Positions 1 to 11,465 of a DNA stretch of 64,000 nucleotides are shown here, one piece after another. The DNA lies in NCBI GenBank assembly GCA_018907035.1, contig JACCIC010000220.1:146001-210000 (forward strand), in the 5' to 3' direction. Source of the DNA: Sycobia sp. Sy_11 (taxonomy: Eukaryota > Arthropoda > Insecta > Hymenoptera > Epichrysomallidae). Made by a program: the position numbers and the translations under genes. Position 1 is the first letter of the stretch. The number at the start of each line of letters is the position of its first letter. The notes under the pieces were generated by a model. That model was given only the letters and a program-made list of their open reading frames with translations. It searched no databases and was not told the DNA's origin.

Positions 1-687
1 TTTAGTAATAATATATTAGAAATAAAAAACTTTTACATACATTTCTTTTTGATATACCTTATAATTATTATTAATATTTTAGCTATAAGTTACAAACGTT
101 ATACATTTTTTTTAAGGAAACATGATAATGATATATTTAAGTGTACTATAGAAATATCAGTATTATTATGCGTAAATATCATAGTAGGCGTAACATAAAG
201 TGTGACAAGGCATGTCCCGCTTCAGACAGCAAAACAGCTGCATAAACATTTATTTATTTATAAGTTCCATTATGTTTTTTGTATCACAGGAGACCGAAAA
301 CGGCATGATATACAGCTCTATTCTTTGTTTTTGTATATTTTACGCGTCTTCCAGCACTGCCGGCGTAGAATTATCGAATTTTCATTTCGCGTATGTGATT
401 CGGGCAGCCTCGGACGTAGCAAGAAACCGAGACGACAGATAGCTTAATCATAGTATTAAGGATTAGAATAGAAACAGGGAGGTTGGTCCCTATAGAACCA
501 TCAATGTCACGCGGACACTATGCGTCCAAACATCGTTCAACGGAACGCATAGTTAGATGTAGGTTAGAAACGAGTGAAGCGTCACTTGCCTCATAAATAA
601 AAAGAAAAAAAAATTTCGATAAACAATTCCAAGGGAAACTCAAACAGAACAACGTTTGTGAACCTCACTCCTGTGACTGACTCGGTA
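1..687. other. AT-rich flank, no gene seen
   Basis: AT-rich sequence with short open frames (for example 202-447 plus) that have no recognisable domain, biased composition and no supporting splice signals. I see nothing functional here. Around 480-600 the base composition becomes more balanced, which may be the edge of an older repeat, but no family is recognisable. Confidence 0.5.
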
Positions 688-691
688 CCAC

Positions 692-1042
692 GGCAAATTC
701 GTTACAACGCCTTTGTCAAAATTAGACAGCCTATACATGAAAATTCGCAGTTATCTACCGTATCGATATAGGTAGTGTCTAAGTTACTAAACCATATTAC
801 CCGCGAGTCGCGAGCCATACCGAGCGGAGATGGGTGGGAGGAAACATACTCTTCCCCGCTGCGCCCTTTTGGGACCGCAAGTCCCGTGCGAGAGGCAAGC
901 CGGTAGTCTACTAATTCAGCTCGGGAATTGCCATCCTGAGACGTCTGCCACGGCGTACGAGCCATCGTCGAGGAGTGAGGGGCGAGTGGAGAGCGCAAGG
1001 TAATTGCTCCATCTCAGTTCCGTTCTCGAGTCGCGATTTTAT
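692..1042 (+). repeat. Left arm of long inverted repeat
   Basis: This arm begins near ttcgttacaacgcc and ends near gagtcgcgattttatga. It is reverse-complementary to 2508-2860. Shared landmarks include the segment around atctaccgtatcgatatag, a GC-rich block with gagtcgcgagcc, and cagttccgttctcgagtcgc at the inner end. Open frames inside it (702-998 and 911-1234, minus) recur on the plus strand of the other arm, which is expected from inverted duplication and is not evidence of coding. Confidence 0.75.
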
Positions 1043-1551
1043 GAGATCGTCAGGGAACCGCCCTGAGATCTCGATTATTTGAGTAAGTTTCACGTGAGCG
1101 ATTTGAAGCGTTCTCGACGCATCCCGCAATTTGATCCACACCGCGTGGAATCCGCCGCCCTGAAAAGCCGGCCGAGGCGATCTACCTGGCGCGGAGCTCG
1201 CGATCAGGCAGTGCTGTGCGACCGACGGGAACAAAAAGCGAGCTGCGTACAGCTCGCGCTGAGAACCATTTTCTCAGCTGGCGTCCAACAGAACCCTCGC
1301 CGGTCCACATGTATAGTAATTTTATGAATATGGGTAGACGGTAGCAGCAGTCGTTTATTACTGCTGGAATGAACCCTCGCTAGATCAGGTCGTCAAGAGG
1401 TAGGCCCTCAATATTCCTCTGGAGTCCAGAAACAAGGTAGGGACCAACTTCGTATGGCTGACTACATCGAGAGAAAGGAGTTCGTCCGCCCTGGAGGATG
1501 GGCCGATGATAGAGAGGGGGAGTACCTGGAACGCCAGGTGCCACCCAATAA

Positions 1552-2460
1552 AACAAGATCCCAGCGAAGCGCGCTGATCGTTGGAAGGGCAGGAAAAACA
1601 AACCTGAAAAGATTGCTGACGCTACCGACACGAATGAGCCCACTGTCAGTACTTCAACCGAGAAGTACCAGTCGACGAAGTCAACACCATTAAAGGACGA
1701 CCCACTGTACAATTTTACACAAGGGTCAAGACAATTAATGAAGAGGAGATGTTAAAACATGGAACACTTCAATTTCACTCAGATCTGCGATGTAACATAC
1801 CGCAAATTGATCGAGTATGCTCCTCGACTACGGACAGAGATGCCGTATGTAGTTTTTCTACATGCGATGAATACAATACTGCAAGCATGGCTCATTGATA
1901 CATTCCGAAATGTCAATCAAGAAGCACGATGGCAGGACGAAGACCAGCCGCTTGCCTGTATATCGCGTGAGATGATAATTCCAGCACCTATTGCTGAGTA
2001 CCTCGCGACGATAAATGTAAATATTACACCATCCGGAGATACTATCCGTATTAACATACCTGATGCTACCATTCTAGGTATAGACATTGCTGCTGCGGAA
2101 GACCAACCGCCAACAATGGCCGGAACATTTGGTCCAATTACGCCAGCAAATCATAATGCGTATGAAGTGAACATATCACCATATGTCACAATGAGGAACA
2201 TACAGTCCGTGGCTGAAAACTGTCAGCTAGCACCACTGCCTGATGGATATATCGCAGCAGGAGCGGTACCTAACCGTAACTTGTTGGGGTACATCCCTTT
2301 TATCACGGCGGGCCAAGAAGCTCGTTCTCTGTACCAAGAGTATACGTTCCAAGCAGGAACAGGAATCGGGGCGCGCCTCTGACTATGTCCTGCTCTGATG
2401 GAGGACGTTCCGAGTGCCCTCCAGAGGATATCCGAGAAATTCAAAATGGTCAAGATCTAG
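1552..2460 (+). pseudogene. Decayed virus-capsid-like reading frame
   Basis: One reading frame runs from 1552 to a TAG at 2458-2460 and is interrupted by in-frame stops at 1753-1755 (TAA) and 2380-2382 (TGA). A further stop in the same frame lies at 1549-1551. The first part (67 codons) is rich in Thr, Ser, Lys and Asp, like the disordered N-terminal arm of many capsid proteins. The middle part (1759-2382, 207 codons) has mixed helical then beta-rich composition and Pro-rich loops. The last part (about 25 codons) keeps the same character after the TGA. It resembles capsid proteins of insect RNA viruses (partiti-like or toti-like), but I cannot assign a family with confidence; a DNA-virus origin is also possible given the inverted repeats. 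The stops suggest an old, non-functional genomic copy. Confidence 0.45.
1759..2382 (+). CDS. 207-codon open segment of the capsid-like frame
   Basis: This is the longest uninterrupted open segment in the inverted-repeat element. It opens with ATG at 1759, six bases after an in-frame stop, and closes with TGA at 2380-2382. No signal peptide, membrane segment or nuclease/transposase motif is visible. The N-terminal third looks helical (motif FLHAMNTILQAWLIDTF); the middle alternates short beta-like stretches. If expressed it would be a truncated capsid-like protein. I do not recognise a specific homologue. Confidence 0.4.
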   Translation: MEHFNFTQICDVTYRKLIEYAPRLRTEMPYVVFLHAMNTILQAWLIDTFRNVNQEARWQDEDQPLACISREMIIPAPIAEYLATINVNITPSGDTIRINIPDATILGIDIAAAEDQPPTMAGTFGPITPANHNAYEVNISPYVTMRNIQSVAENCQLAPLPDGYIAAGAVPNRNLLGYIPFITAGQEARSLYQEYTFQAGTGIGARL

Positions 2461-2507
2461 GATTTGTCACGAAAACCGAACCTTGCCTGTTCGGTATATA
2501 ACAAATA

Positions 2508-2860
2508 TGAAATCGCGACTCGAGAACGGAACTGAGATGGAGTACTTACCTTGCGCTCTCCACTCGCCCCTCATTCCTCGGCGATGGCTCGTACGCCGTG
2601 ACAGGCGTCTCAGAATGGCAATTCTCGAGCTGAATTAGTAGACTACCGGCTTACCTCTTGCACGGGACTTGCGGTCCCAAAACGGCGTAGTGGGGAAGAG
2701 TATGTCTCTCCCCACCCATCTCCGCTCGGTATGGCTCGCGACTCGCGGGTAATATTGTTTAGTAACGAAGACACTACCTATATCGATACGGTAGATATCT
2801 GCAAATGTTCATGTAACGGCTGTCTAATTTCGACAGACGCGTTGTAACGCATTTCCCGCG
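2508..2860 (-). repeat. Right arm of long inverted repeat
   Basis: Reverse complement of the left arm. It ends in a small palindrome and then a (TA)n tract. On the minus strand this arm contains GCAAGGTAAGTACTCC, which resembles a strong splice donor; the left arm has GGTAATTG at the same place, so the site may be fortuitous. Confidence 0.75.
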
Positions 2861-2862
2861 TT

Positions 2863-2866
<4 letters not shown>
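2842..2866. repeat. Terminal 9-bp palindrome
   Basis: TTGTAACGC (2842-2850) and GCGTTACAA (2858-2866) are perfect reverse complements around a 7-base spacer. They form a potential hairpin at the outer end of the right arm. The matching place at the left end shows only a decayed version. Confidence 0.6.

Positions 2867-2921
<55 letters not shown>
2866..2921. repeat. (TA)n microsatellite
   Basis: An uninterrupted TA run of about 56 bases directly abuts the right end of the inverted-repeat element. TA-rich sites are common insertion targets, but the run could also have expanded after insertion. Confidence 0.95.
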
Positions 2922-2924
<3 letters not shown>

Positions 2925-4407
2925 TACATATACGAGTCGATAGCGTTTGTATAATTGGCTGTCTCAATCATATGGGATTTATTTTCTTGTTACTAACATG
3001 AGTTACAATATAACATACTAAGTAGAAATAAAATACATTTCATAAAATAGTAATTCAACGCAGTAGAATGTGTATATATCTTTTTCTGTCCTCTATAATA
3101 CATAATTTTTTGGTGTTAGTTTTTGTAGAAGACATAATTGTGCATTATTGAATGCATAAAATCAAAGTAAAATGATTCTCAAATTTAATTACCATGACTT
3201 AAGTGACTTATAATCGGAAAAGTCTCACTTGCAATACTTCTCATATCAGTCATATCCTTAATTCACCTTATCTTACGAATCAAACACGTTCATCTTATAT
3301 TAATATTGTAATACATCAATAACAAAGGCATTTTCTTAGAATCTTACAACAGATTTGATAATCGTTAAATGAAGCACAACTTTTTAAACTGTAAACAATC
3401 TCAAATCAAATACGATTATATAGGTAAAGTTTTTTAACGACTATCAATTCAAGTTTATAACAAATATTTGAATGTACAAATACAACACGTGTGATATCAA
3501 GGCAATATATGCTTTCAATAAATAGCCTTTCACTTTCATATTTTCAAAAATTTTTAATGAATTGAGTAAATTCGTAAATTACGAATCATTATCTCGTTTA
3601 GAACAAAACAAATACGATAACATGTAAATATAATACAATTATAATTAAAAATAAAGATATACTAAGACAATAATTTATATATAAAGAATTATATTAAAAA
3701 CGATTAACTTTAACGTTTTATAGCTATTCTATTGTACAGATTGATAAAAAATGCAAAGCAATTTCGAACGTAAGTTAACATATAACTAAGTTCAAGACTG
3801 CTATTTTCAAATAAAATTTTAAATTAAAGAACTAATTAACTATGATAATCTAATAATATTAATTAAATTTTTAATGAAATTGGAATCGTAATCATTCTAA
3901 TAATTACCATAAAATTACAAAAAATAAGCTTTTCTGAAATCGAAATGTTTAATTAAAAATCGACAAAAAACTATATGAATTCATTATCAATTTCGCAAAT
4001 AATCTAAATTTACTACATATTAGATCCTAAATTTTTTCTAAATGAGAAAAATTTTTTATATTAAATTTTTTTACATTTGACAAATTTCATAACATATATC
4101 GAACTTGTAATTATATTTACACCGAAAGTTCATTAATAACGTAATACCTATCTAATTCGCAATAATATTAGACTAAGAAGCACCTGAATTTTTTTTACAA
4201 TTAACTAATTTTATACCTTTATGACATTGTGGTAGAAATATTTTAAATAATTCTTCGAGGAAATCTTTGACCTAACGTAAAATTAACAAAAAAATCTGGC
4301 AAAAATAGTATTTTTGTACAGGGCAAGACTCCTCGAACACGAGCCATTATTACAGATTGAGACAACCAAATCCGACTTCTTAATCTAACTTAGAACATTC
4401 AAAAGCG
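2922..4407. other. AT-rich spacer, includes 3' flank of the syntaxin gene
   Basis: Very AT-rich, with no open frame longer than chance and no recognisable repeat family. The part nearest 4407 should contain the 3' untranslated region of the minus-strand syntaxin gene. I could not fix a single polyadenylation signal. Confidence 0.5.
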
Positions 4408-4589
4408 CTAACTTGATCTATTAGCTAGAACTATACATAGTATCAAAATTATCACAAAGGTAATAGCTATAATTAATAGAATGCAAACTTTTCGTCGAAA
4501 TTTACTTTGGTAATTACTAGCCTTTACCAACTCTTGTGTTCCCAGTTCAACACGCCCGTGTGTGTTTTCAATATTATTTTCTATACTAT
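4408..4589 (-). CDS. Syx13: Syntaxin coding exon 5 with stop
   Basis: Acceptor tttttcag precedes 4589 and TAG is at 4410-4408. It encodes residues 211-270: the end of the SNARE helix, a basic stretch (KFRRK) and the hydrophobic anchor. Confidence 0.88.
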
Positions 4590-6457
4590 CTGAAAAATGA
4601 ATGTAAATATTAAAACTTAATTTATTTTAATCCAATTATTTTATAATTAACATTATTTGGAATTGTCTAAGATAATTCTAATTTTAATTTTAAATCATTT
4701 AAAGTAATATATGAGTAGTTTTATACACAATATAAAAGTAAATGTATATTTGAAATGAGAAAATAAAAATAACTTACTAATTGAATCTGCTTGCTGATAT
4801 ACAAGAGCTCCAAGTTCCCTCATAATTTGATTTACATCTAAAATATCTCCCTCAATTCGTTTTATCCTATCTTCTTGTTCCAAAATCAAACCATGGTCAA
4901 ATTCCAATGCTCTAAGAAATATGAAATTTAAATCTATAAATGTAATTCTTATAAATTCTTAAAATAATTTATCAATATTTTAATTTAAGTTTATGTCAAT
5001 GTAGAGATAGTTGTCTTGAATGAAAATTTTTTCTTATTTAATAATATTGCAAAATGTATTTTATATAATAATGTTAAACAGCAATATTCAATGACAAACC
5101 ACGATATTATTACTTTTCAAATATTAAATTTTAGTATACATTAAATAAGTAGAAAAGTTAAAAAGACGAATCACAATATTTTTTTAAATGAAATAATGAT
5201 TGCACTGTCTCAATAGAATCATTAATAGAAAATAAAATTTTAGTATGATCGATTAGCTATGAGTTAAAGAAACCTTTGTTCTGCTCTCTGCTTAGCATCT
5301 TCTTGAATTTGAATTAAAGTTTGCCTTTCATCATCTTCATCTGGAACAGTTTCTATACTACCTATGACAAGTATATGCCTCTTCATTTTTTCAGCAATAG
5401 ACTACAAAGATATTAAACTTTTTTATTATTTGCTATATTCTGGTTTTCCATAGTTAGACAATTCAACTCAAAATATAAAATTGTCATTGAATACATCTTT
5501 TAAGTGTTTTCATCTACTTCATTATTTTAAAACTTTTTATTCATAAACACAAATTTAAGAAAATATTAGATCAGTTTTTTATATTATAACATACGGATTA
5601 TTCAATGATACTAACTCTTTGCATATCAGAGTATTTTTGCAGTGCATCTTTAAAATCACCAGTTAGTTTCTCAATTTGTAATTTTTGCTGTTTATCGCCT
5701 CGTTTCATTAAAACCGTTAATCTTGCAATATCTTTAGTGGTTTGAGTCACCACTTGATTTGTGCTTAATTGCGTTACATGTCTGAAAAAATTTACCATTA
5801 TTGAATAAAGCATTTTAGAAACTATTTTTATATCAATTGCTTGGAATATGTGAGGATAATTATACCCATTTGTTAAGACATATGGTTTTGAAATAAAATA
5901 TATAGTATTATATATATACTTCACATAAAGAATCATATATTTACAGTAGAAAATAATACAAATAAGTCAAAAAATTGCGTTTAGATCGTATTGTCTTATC
6001 ATAATTATCTAATTTTTTTCACGTATTTTCTGACCAACAATTTGTAAGCTTCATTATAAGTAATTACTAATTATTATAATAAAGTTTTCATTTGAATTAT
6101 TACAAATAACAAACACTACTATATTATACTATATTATTTCTTAATATTGTGTATTTTGTAAAAAATCTTTATGAAAAAATAAAAATGAATCTACAAAAAA
6201 TTTATTATTAAAGATTGTAAATTATTATAAATAGATTTGACAAGCATAACTTACACATTATCTCTAAGACCTTGACTATCTTTATGAGTTCCAACATTTT
6301 TAAAAGCCCGATCCAAAGTTCTATAACTTGCATTGATTTTATAAATATTAGTTGTAATATTTTCGCTTAAGCTATAAAGTTCTGTAGGACTAAATCCTAC
6401 ATCAGGTACGTCTGTCCTTTGGTCCGTAGAACCATACGTATGAGAGCTATGTGCCAT
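4408..6457 (-). CDS. Syx13: Syntaxin 7/12/13-type endosomal Qa-SNARE
   Basis: Five coding exons (6457-6255, 5781-5616, 5401-5274, 4911-4778, 4589-4408) join in frame through GT-AG introns into a 270-residue protein, a normal syntaxin length. The N-terminal half is the helical Habc region (about residues 25-135; motifs TTNIYKINASYRTLD and VTQLSTNQVVTQTTKDI). The SNARE motif covers about 174-235, contains GDILDVNQI, and has Gln206 at the zero layer, making it a Qa-SNARE. Residues about 245-267 form the C-terminal membrane anchor. Such proteins drive fusion of early/late endosomes and lysosomes. The DVNQI stretch is closer to syntaxin 12/13 than to syntaxin 7; the Syx13 label is my best guess within that group. 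An acceptor (tttttgtacag) lies one base before the ATG, so a 5' untranslated exon must lie upstream. Confidence 0.9.
4778..4911 (-). CDS. Syx13: Syntaxin coding exon 4
   Basis: Acceptor atatttcttag precedes 4911 and donor GTAAGT follows 4778. It encodes residues 166-210, the first half of the SNARE helix including Gln206. Confidence 0.88.
5274..5401 (-). CDS. Syx13: Syntaxin coding exon 3
   Basis: Acceptor tctttgtag precedes 5401 and a weak donor (CAAAG then GTTTCT) follows 5274. It encodes residues 124-165 and two bases of 166, the acidic linker between Habc and SNARE (TVPDEDDERQTLIQIQEDAK). Confidence 0.85.
5616..5781 (-). CDS. Syx13: Syntaxin coding exon 2
   Basis: Acceptor ttttttcag precedes 5781 and donor GTTAGT follows 5616. 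It encodes residues 68-123, the second half of the Habc domain (ARLTVLMKRGDKQQKLQIEK). Confidence 0.88.
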
Positions 6458-6458
6458 A
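6255..6458 (-). CDS. Syx13: Syntaxin coding exon 1
   Basis: The exon follows an AG at 6460-6459. The ATG is 6457-6455 and it ends before GTAAGT at 6254. It encodes residues 1-67 plus two bases of codon 68. Confidence 0.85.
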
Positions 6459-7509
6459 CTGTACAAAAAATACTTGAATCAATTTATGTATAAGAAATGA
6501 TTATCACAAGCAGAAAAAAGTATTTATTTATATTCATAGAATTGTGTGAGGATGGGTGAGTGTGCATGTATGTTAATATTATAATATAATGAACCTTAAA
6601 TGAGGAGTAGAATCTTATTTTACTATTTATGATTACAACTTCATGCATATGTAATTAAGAATGTTGCTTTGACATTTGTAGACATTTAAAATGACAATTA
6701 AATTAATAATTCTATCTTAAGCACTTAGCAAAGTATTATAGTTATTGTTATTATCTATTATCTATTCTATAATTATTCAAAAAATATAATTATTTTCAAA
6801 AATCGAATTGTTTTCATATTTTGATGTTTGATATCAAAGAGAAAGTAAATATTTTTGGTAGATTTATTATGCACTTATTATTTCTTTAATGCATTTACAA
6901 ATTGTTTGTACATTTTTATTTAAAAAATTTTTTTTTGAATATCTCACGGTATAAAAACTGTATTACATTTTTTTACTTAGAAATCAAAAATAAGAACTAT
7001 ATATAAATGTGAAGTATAGAAAATATAAAAACATTAAAACTTATTAATAAATTTAAAAAACTATATTGCATTTCTTTAATTGAAGTAATATTTTTGTATT
7101 TTCTTTAACTCATATAATTGATAAATAATTCCTTCTTTTAATTTGAATTTTTTTATATATTATGTTAATGAGAAATAAAAGGTTATAAAACATTTTGTAA
7201 AAACTTTATTATGAAATTTTTTTATATTTTTCTTGTTTAATTTATGAGTCAACACATTAACTGAAAAATAACTGACATTTTTGTAGAAATATTTTGTTAG
7301 AGAAAAATATAGGAATATACTAGAAAGACAAAGTAAATAACATACATTCACTAATGTATAGAATTTGCTAATTAGATACATTAATAAATTAAAAAATTTT
7401 TATAATTTTTAAAAACTACATCAGGCGTACACATTGTGGAATAATGTCAAAGTGGAAAAGTAATTCGATTAAATATTCGTATAATTGGTATGCTCTCGTA
7501 CGTCAAGTG

Positions 7510-7510
<1 letters not shown>

Positions 7511-7553
<43 letters not shown>

Positions 7554-7614
7554 TTGTGTGTGTGTATGCATGTGTGTGTATGCATGTGTGTGTATGCATG
7601 TGTGTGTATGCATG
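7511..7614. repeat. (TA)n followed by 14-bp minisatellite
   Basis: A TA run (7511-7551) passes into about four tandem copies of the 14-mer TGTGTGTGTATGCA (about 7556-7614). Both components alternate purine and pyrimidine almost throughout. Confidence 0.9.
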
Positions 7615-9400
7615 CACGGACAAGTATATTGTATGCATATAGCTACAAATGAGTAAATCAACTATGTATAATCTCCAGTGAGCAAAAATTAATAATGATA
7701 ATTGAGATTACAAAGCGTTTTTCAGAATCATATTTATAACTACATTAGTAATGATATCACTATTCCTAGCTACAATAATTCTGAATTAAAGTGCCACAGG
7801 AGAAGTAGTATAATAGAGGGGGAAAGGACGAGCGATTGTGACAAGGGAAACCAGAGTATTAAAGAATTCAGAAGAAATAAATCGCACTACGAACCTGCTA
7901 AATAATATCGTTGAGGATAATTCTTCAAGTCGAAATAGTTGTTCCGGTTGGCATTTAAAGATCTTGAAATTCGAGAGGAATGATTTTGGCCTTTATTCCG
8001 TTCACTGCGCTGAGCTATAGCGATGGGCTCAGCAGTTTTCGCGATGTATTTGCAGCTAGAGCCGTTGGGGGCCGCCTCACGTCGAGTCGAAACGACGACG
8101 AGCAGCGACGACGACTCGACGCAGCAAACCTATCAGATAGCTCGCTATCGTTTATACTCGCTAAAATGTTAAATTATCACTGCGCATGAGCAGTTCTGCG
8201 CAAATGAGAGTTCCACATCCTATATACATATATATGATGACGGTCGCACGCACGCATCTTGCAGCTGATCAGCACAAGGCACTGCAGCAGAAAATAGATT
8301 TGAATTAAAAGTATTTAAAATCTAAACTTCGTGAATAGATTTGTAGTTCCACTAATTTTATTATGAAATGATTAAATATTTATAATAAACCATCTTAAAT
8401 TAACTTAAAAAATTCTTTGACTTTTTATTGCTTATATAATAAAATTTGTAGTTTAATCGTTATACAAAAAATTAATTTTAGCGTTTATTAATAGTTTGTG
8501 GATGAAACTCAATTGAAATTAAAATGGTTATTTTACGCGATATTAGAAAATTCAGAGTTATACGTACTGATAAATTCAGGATTTGAATGCGTTCTGACTT
8601 TTCTAGGACAAAATGGGGCATCGTTGAGGTAGTTTAAAAAATCCCGCCGTGCTTTGATATCCCGATGAGCGCATCAGCTGGCATCAGTCTTGTGACGTAA
8701 TACGACTACATTCGACGTGTCACGAAACCGTATTTTGCCATGTCCTTTTACATTCCTTTATCACCGCGAAATATAATTATGTAATTTAAAAAATAACAAA
8801 AACGATCAAGAATAATTATTCTATACCTATAGGAAATATGCATTTTATAATAGTTTATAAACACAAATAATATTGGATCACTTGAGAGCGCGAAGGACGC
8901 GGATAATAAAAATATATATTATTCATATAGAATCGATATGTATGAGCATTCTGTTCAAATAAATATTTGAAGTACAATTTATAAATGAGTTCGATCGCCA
9001 ACAAACCTGTATGCGCATAGCTGAATTAGCTAGACGACGCAGATCTATGATCGCCGCCAACAGATGTTCGCTAGAACGAGGAATTCCTGCAATTACGCGA
9101 CGCTGTATGGGAGCAGCTGCAGCGCACACCACGAGCAAGGGAGAAGGACGGTCGATGCGCGGATTGGCGCTCGTTATACTCGTGGTGGGGAGTTGCGATG
9201 TATGCGGGGGTGTGCATGGAGAAGTTTTTGCGCGATGAAAACACTTCGCTTTTGGCAGCCGCTCAGTATTACGATTCTTGAATAAAGCTAGCATTTTAAA
9301 TTAATATCTTTTTCTTATTTATATTTACATTCCTATTCTTAAAAAAGTAGTTCAAATCTCCATATATTTTAATTAGATAATATAATAGTTTTAATTAATA

Positions 9401-9441
<41 letters not shown>

Positions 9442-9652
9442 CACACATTCTATCTCTTATTTATTTTTCGGAAGTACTACATACAATTTCGACTAGCACA
9501 TTTTTCGCGCGCTAGTGTTATTTTTTCACAGGATAGAGACATCACAGTCTTCACTCGCAACTGCCTCCCCGTTTATTATCTTTGCGCTGCTTTGCGCCTA
9601 CTGTGTCTGTGCCTGTAGCCTGTAGTATGTCATGTTCATTATTAAGTATTCG

Positions 9653-9691
<39 letters not shown>

Positions 9692-10180
9692 CAGTTTATG
9701 CGTGCACGCCAGCACACGCACCCAACGCGACGTCGCAACATGACATCTGATGACATGAGTCACTACTTTGATGAATTAACCCGTTTCCAAAGAACCTTTC
9801 CTTCTTTTTTTTCAAATTGCATGTTATACTTAACCTCGTCTCTCCCGAAACGTTTCAACCTTTCAAAATTCTGGCTCGAAAGTTTAAAACGAAGCAACAA
9901 GCAAAATACGAAAAGAGAGGAAATCCACGTTTTCAAAGCTGAAAATTTCTGTTTTTTCTTTGTCATACCCGTATTTTACACACGAACAAGTGAAACAGAG
10001 AGACATAGAGATTGAGGTTCTCGCGGGGACACACACGGTCCTTTTTTCGTTGTGAATTATTGTTTTGCCTAGGTTAGTCATTTAAATTAGTTCAGTTTCG
10101 TTCAAGTTTTATTCGGGTTTCGGAGCCCGAAATTCGGGTTAGTTCCTTTTTGTTGCGAGCTAGACGCTAGTCGGCAGCAC

Positions 10181-10182
<2 letters not shown>

Positions 10183-10242
<60 letters not shown>
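10183..10242. repeat. (TA)n microsatellite
   Basis: About 60 bases of uninterrupted TA. Confidence 0.95.
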
Positions 10243-10247
<5 letters not shown>

Positions 10248-11465
10248 AAATATAAATACGCGTTACACAGGACGGAAAATACGCGTGCGCTTGTTCACGC
10301 ACTTAACAATCTCCGGAGACAAAAAAGAAGGAAACTGAGCGAAAATAACTCTCTCTTCTTAACAAAGGAAAAAAAGTAAGAAAACAATAAAAATGTCCAT
10401 TGTACATGAAAGGAAAATTAGACTCTCTCTATCTCTCTCACTCTCTATCTATTCCTCTCTTTCTCCCTCCCTCCATCTAATCTATGTTTCTCTAGTCTAT
10501 ACTGGCTTTATCTATAGCAGCCTATAGACTTTCAAATCTCGGTCATTATACAGTATCAAATCTCAGTAATTTTACTTAGTTCGAAATAGCAAAACGTCGC
10601 AATACCTCTACTTGTCATAACTATTTTATTTTATTCTACTAGGTAAAACATAATTTTCAACATATATTATAATGCTAGAAAACAATAAAATTCATTTATA
10701 AAGTATTTTCATTTTATCTATTTATTACAAAAATAAACAATTGATTTTTATAAATTTTGAAAACATTTTTATATATTATCATTTAGTTATAATACTAATT
10801 ATTTATGTTGGCAGTTGTAATTCAACAGAAATAGTAATAATAATATCATTCTTTTTATAACTTATAAATAACAATAATTAATATTTCTTATACAATATTT
10901 ACGCGCACAAAGTAACATATTATGATAATTATATATGTTTATATTTCTAAATATTTTTTATTTATTTTTGCAATCATTGGCTTATTATATCTATGAATTA
11001 ATATTATTGCTTGATAGATTTCTTTTATTCATTTTAAAATAAACATATGTATTAGTAAGGTTCTATTTTATTCAGTAGATTCTAAATAAAGCCTATCTTG
11101 TTCCAAGAATTTTCATGAATCACTACATGTGCCTTTCATTATTCCTAAACTAACAATAATCAAAGCAAAGTAATATCATCATAAAAAGCGTATATCTATC
11201 GAATCACTATATTTGATTTCCGGAGTGAATTTATATATATATATATATATATTTTAAAGAAAACAATTATCAGAAAAAGTAGTTTATATTATAAATAAAC
11301 TACAAATTTATTTAATAATATAACGTATTACCAATATTTAATTAATAAAAAAATGAGATTCACATGTTAATGTTGCGCTTAAATGTGTATTTGAATAAGA
11401 TTAAGGAGCCTGTTACTGGATTATTTGGTAATGCTATGTAATGTGACTGTCATTTTAACTTGCAG

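Larger units (their letters stand above)
692..2860. mobile_element. Element with long terminal inverted repeats enclosing a capsid-like frame
   Basis: The sequence at about 692-1042 reappears in reverse complement at about 2508-2860. Roughly nine of ten positions match by eye, with only small indels. The arms are GC-rich against an AT-rich surround, so this is an inserted unit of about 2.2 kb. The central 1.46 kb holds a decayed virus-capsid-like reading frame and no transposase, integrase or reverse transcriptase that I can recognise. No clear target-site duplication is visible: the right edge runs into a (TA)n tract and the left edge is degraded. Possible explanations are a non-autonomous DNA transposon that captured a viral sequence, a foldback element, or an integrated and deleted viral genome whose own ends are inverted repeats. 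I cannot choose between them from this sequence. Confidence 0.6.
6461..11465. other. Spacer upstream of the syntaxin; repeats and two GC-richer patches
   Basis: Mostly AT-rich. GC-richer patches at about 7980-8280 and 9000-9260 could hold the syntaxin promoter and 5' exon. On the minus strand a sequence CATACAG then GTTTGT (boundary near 9007/9006) would be an acceptable donor to splice to the acceptor at 6460-6459, but this is inference only. (TA)n runs occur near 9408, 9655, 10183 and 11232. I see no convincing coding exon. Confidence 0.4.

Noticed and set aside
1454..1693. 79-codon frame inside the inverted-repeat element
   Set aside because: It overlaps the capsid-like frame in another phase, is Arg/Ser-rich and looks like a shadow.
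7556..7614. Tandem 14-mers considered as a CRISPR-like array
   Set aside because: The units are contiguous with no spacers, and the host is eukaryotic.
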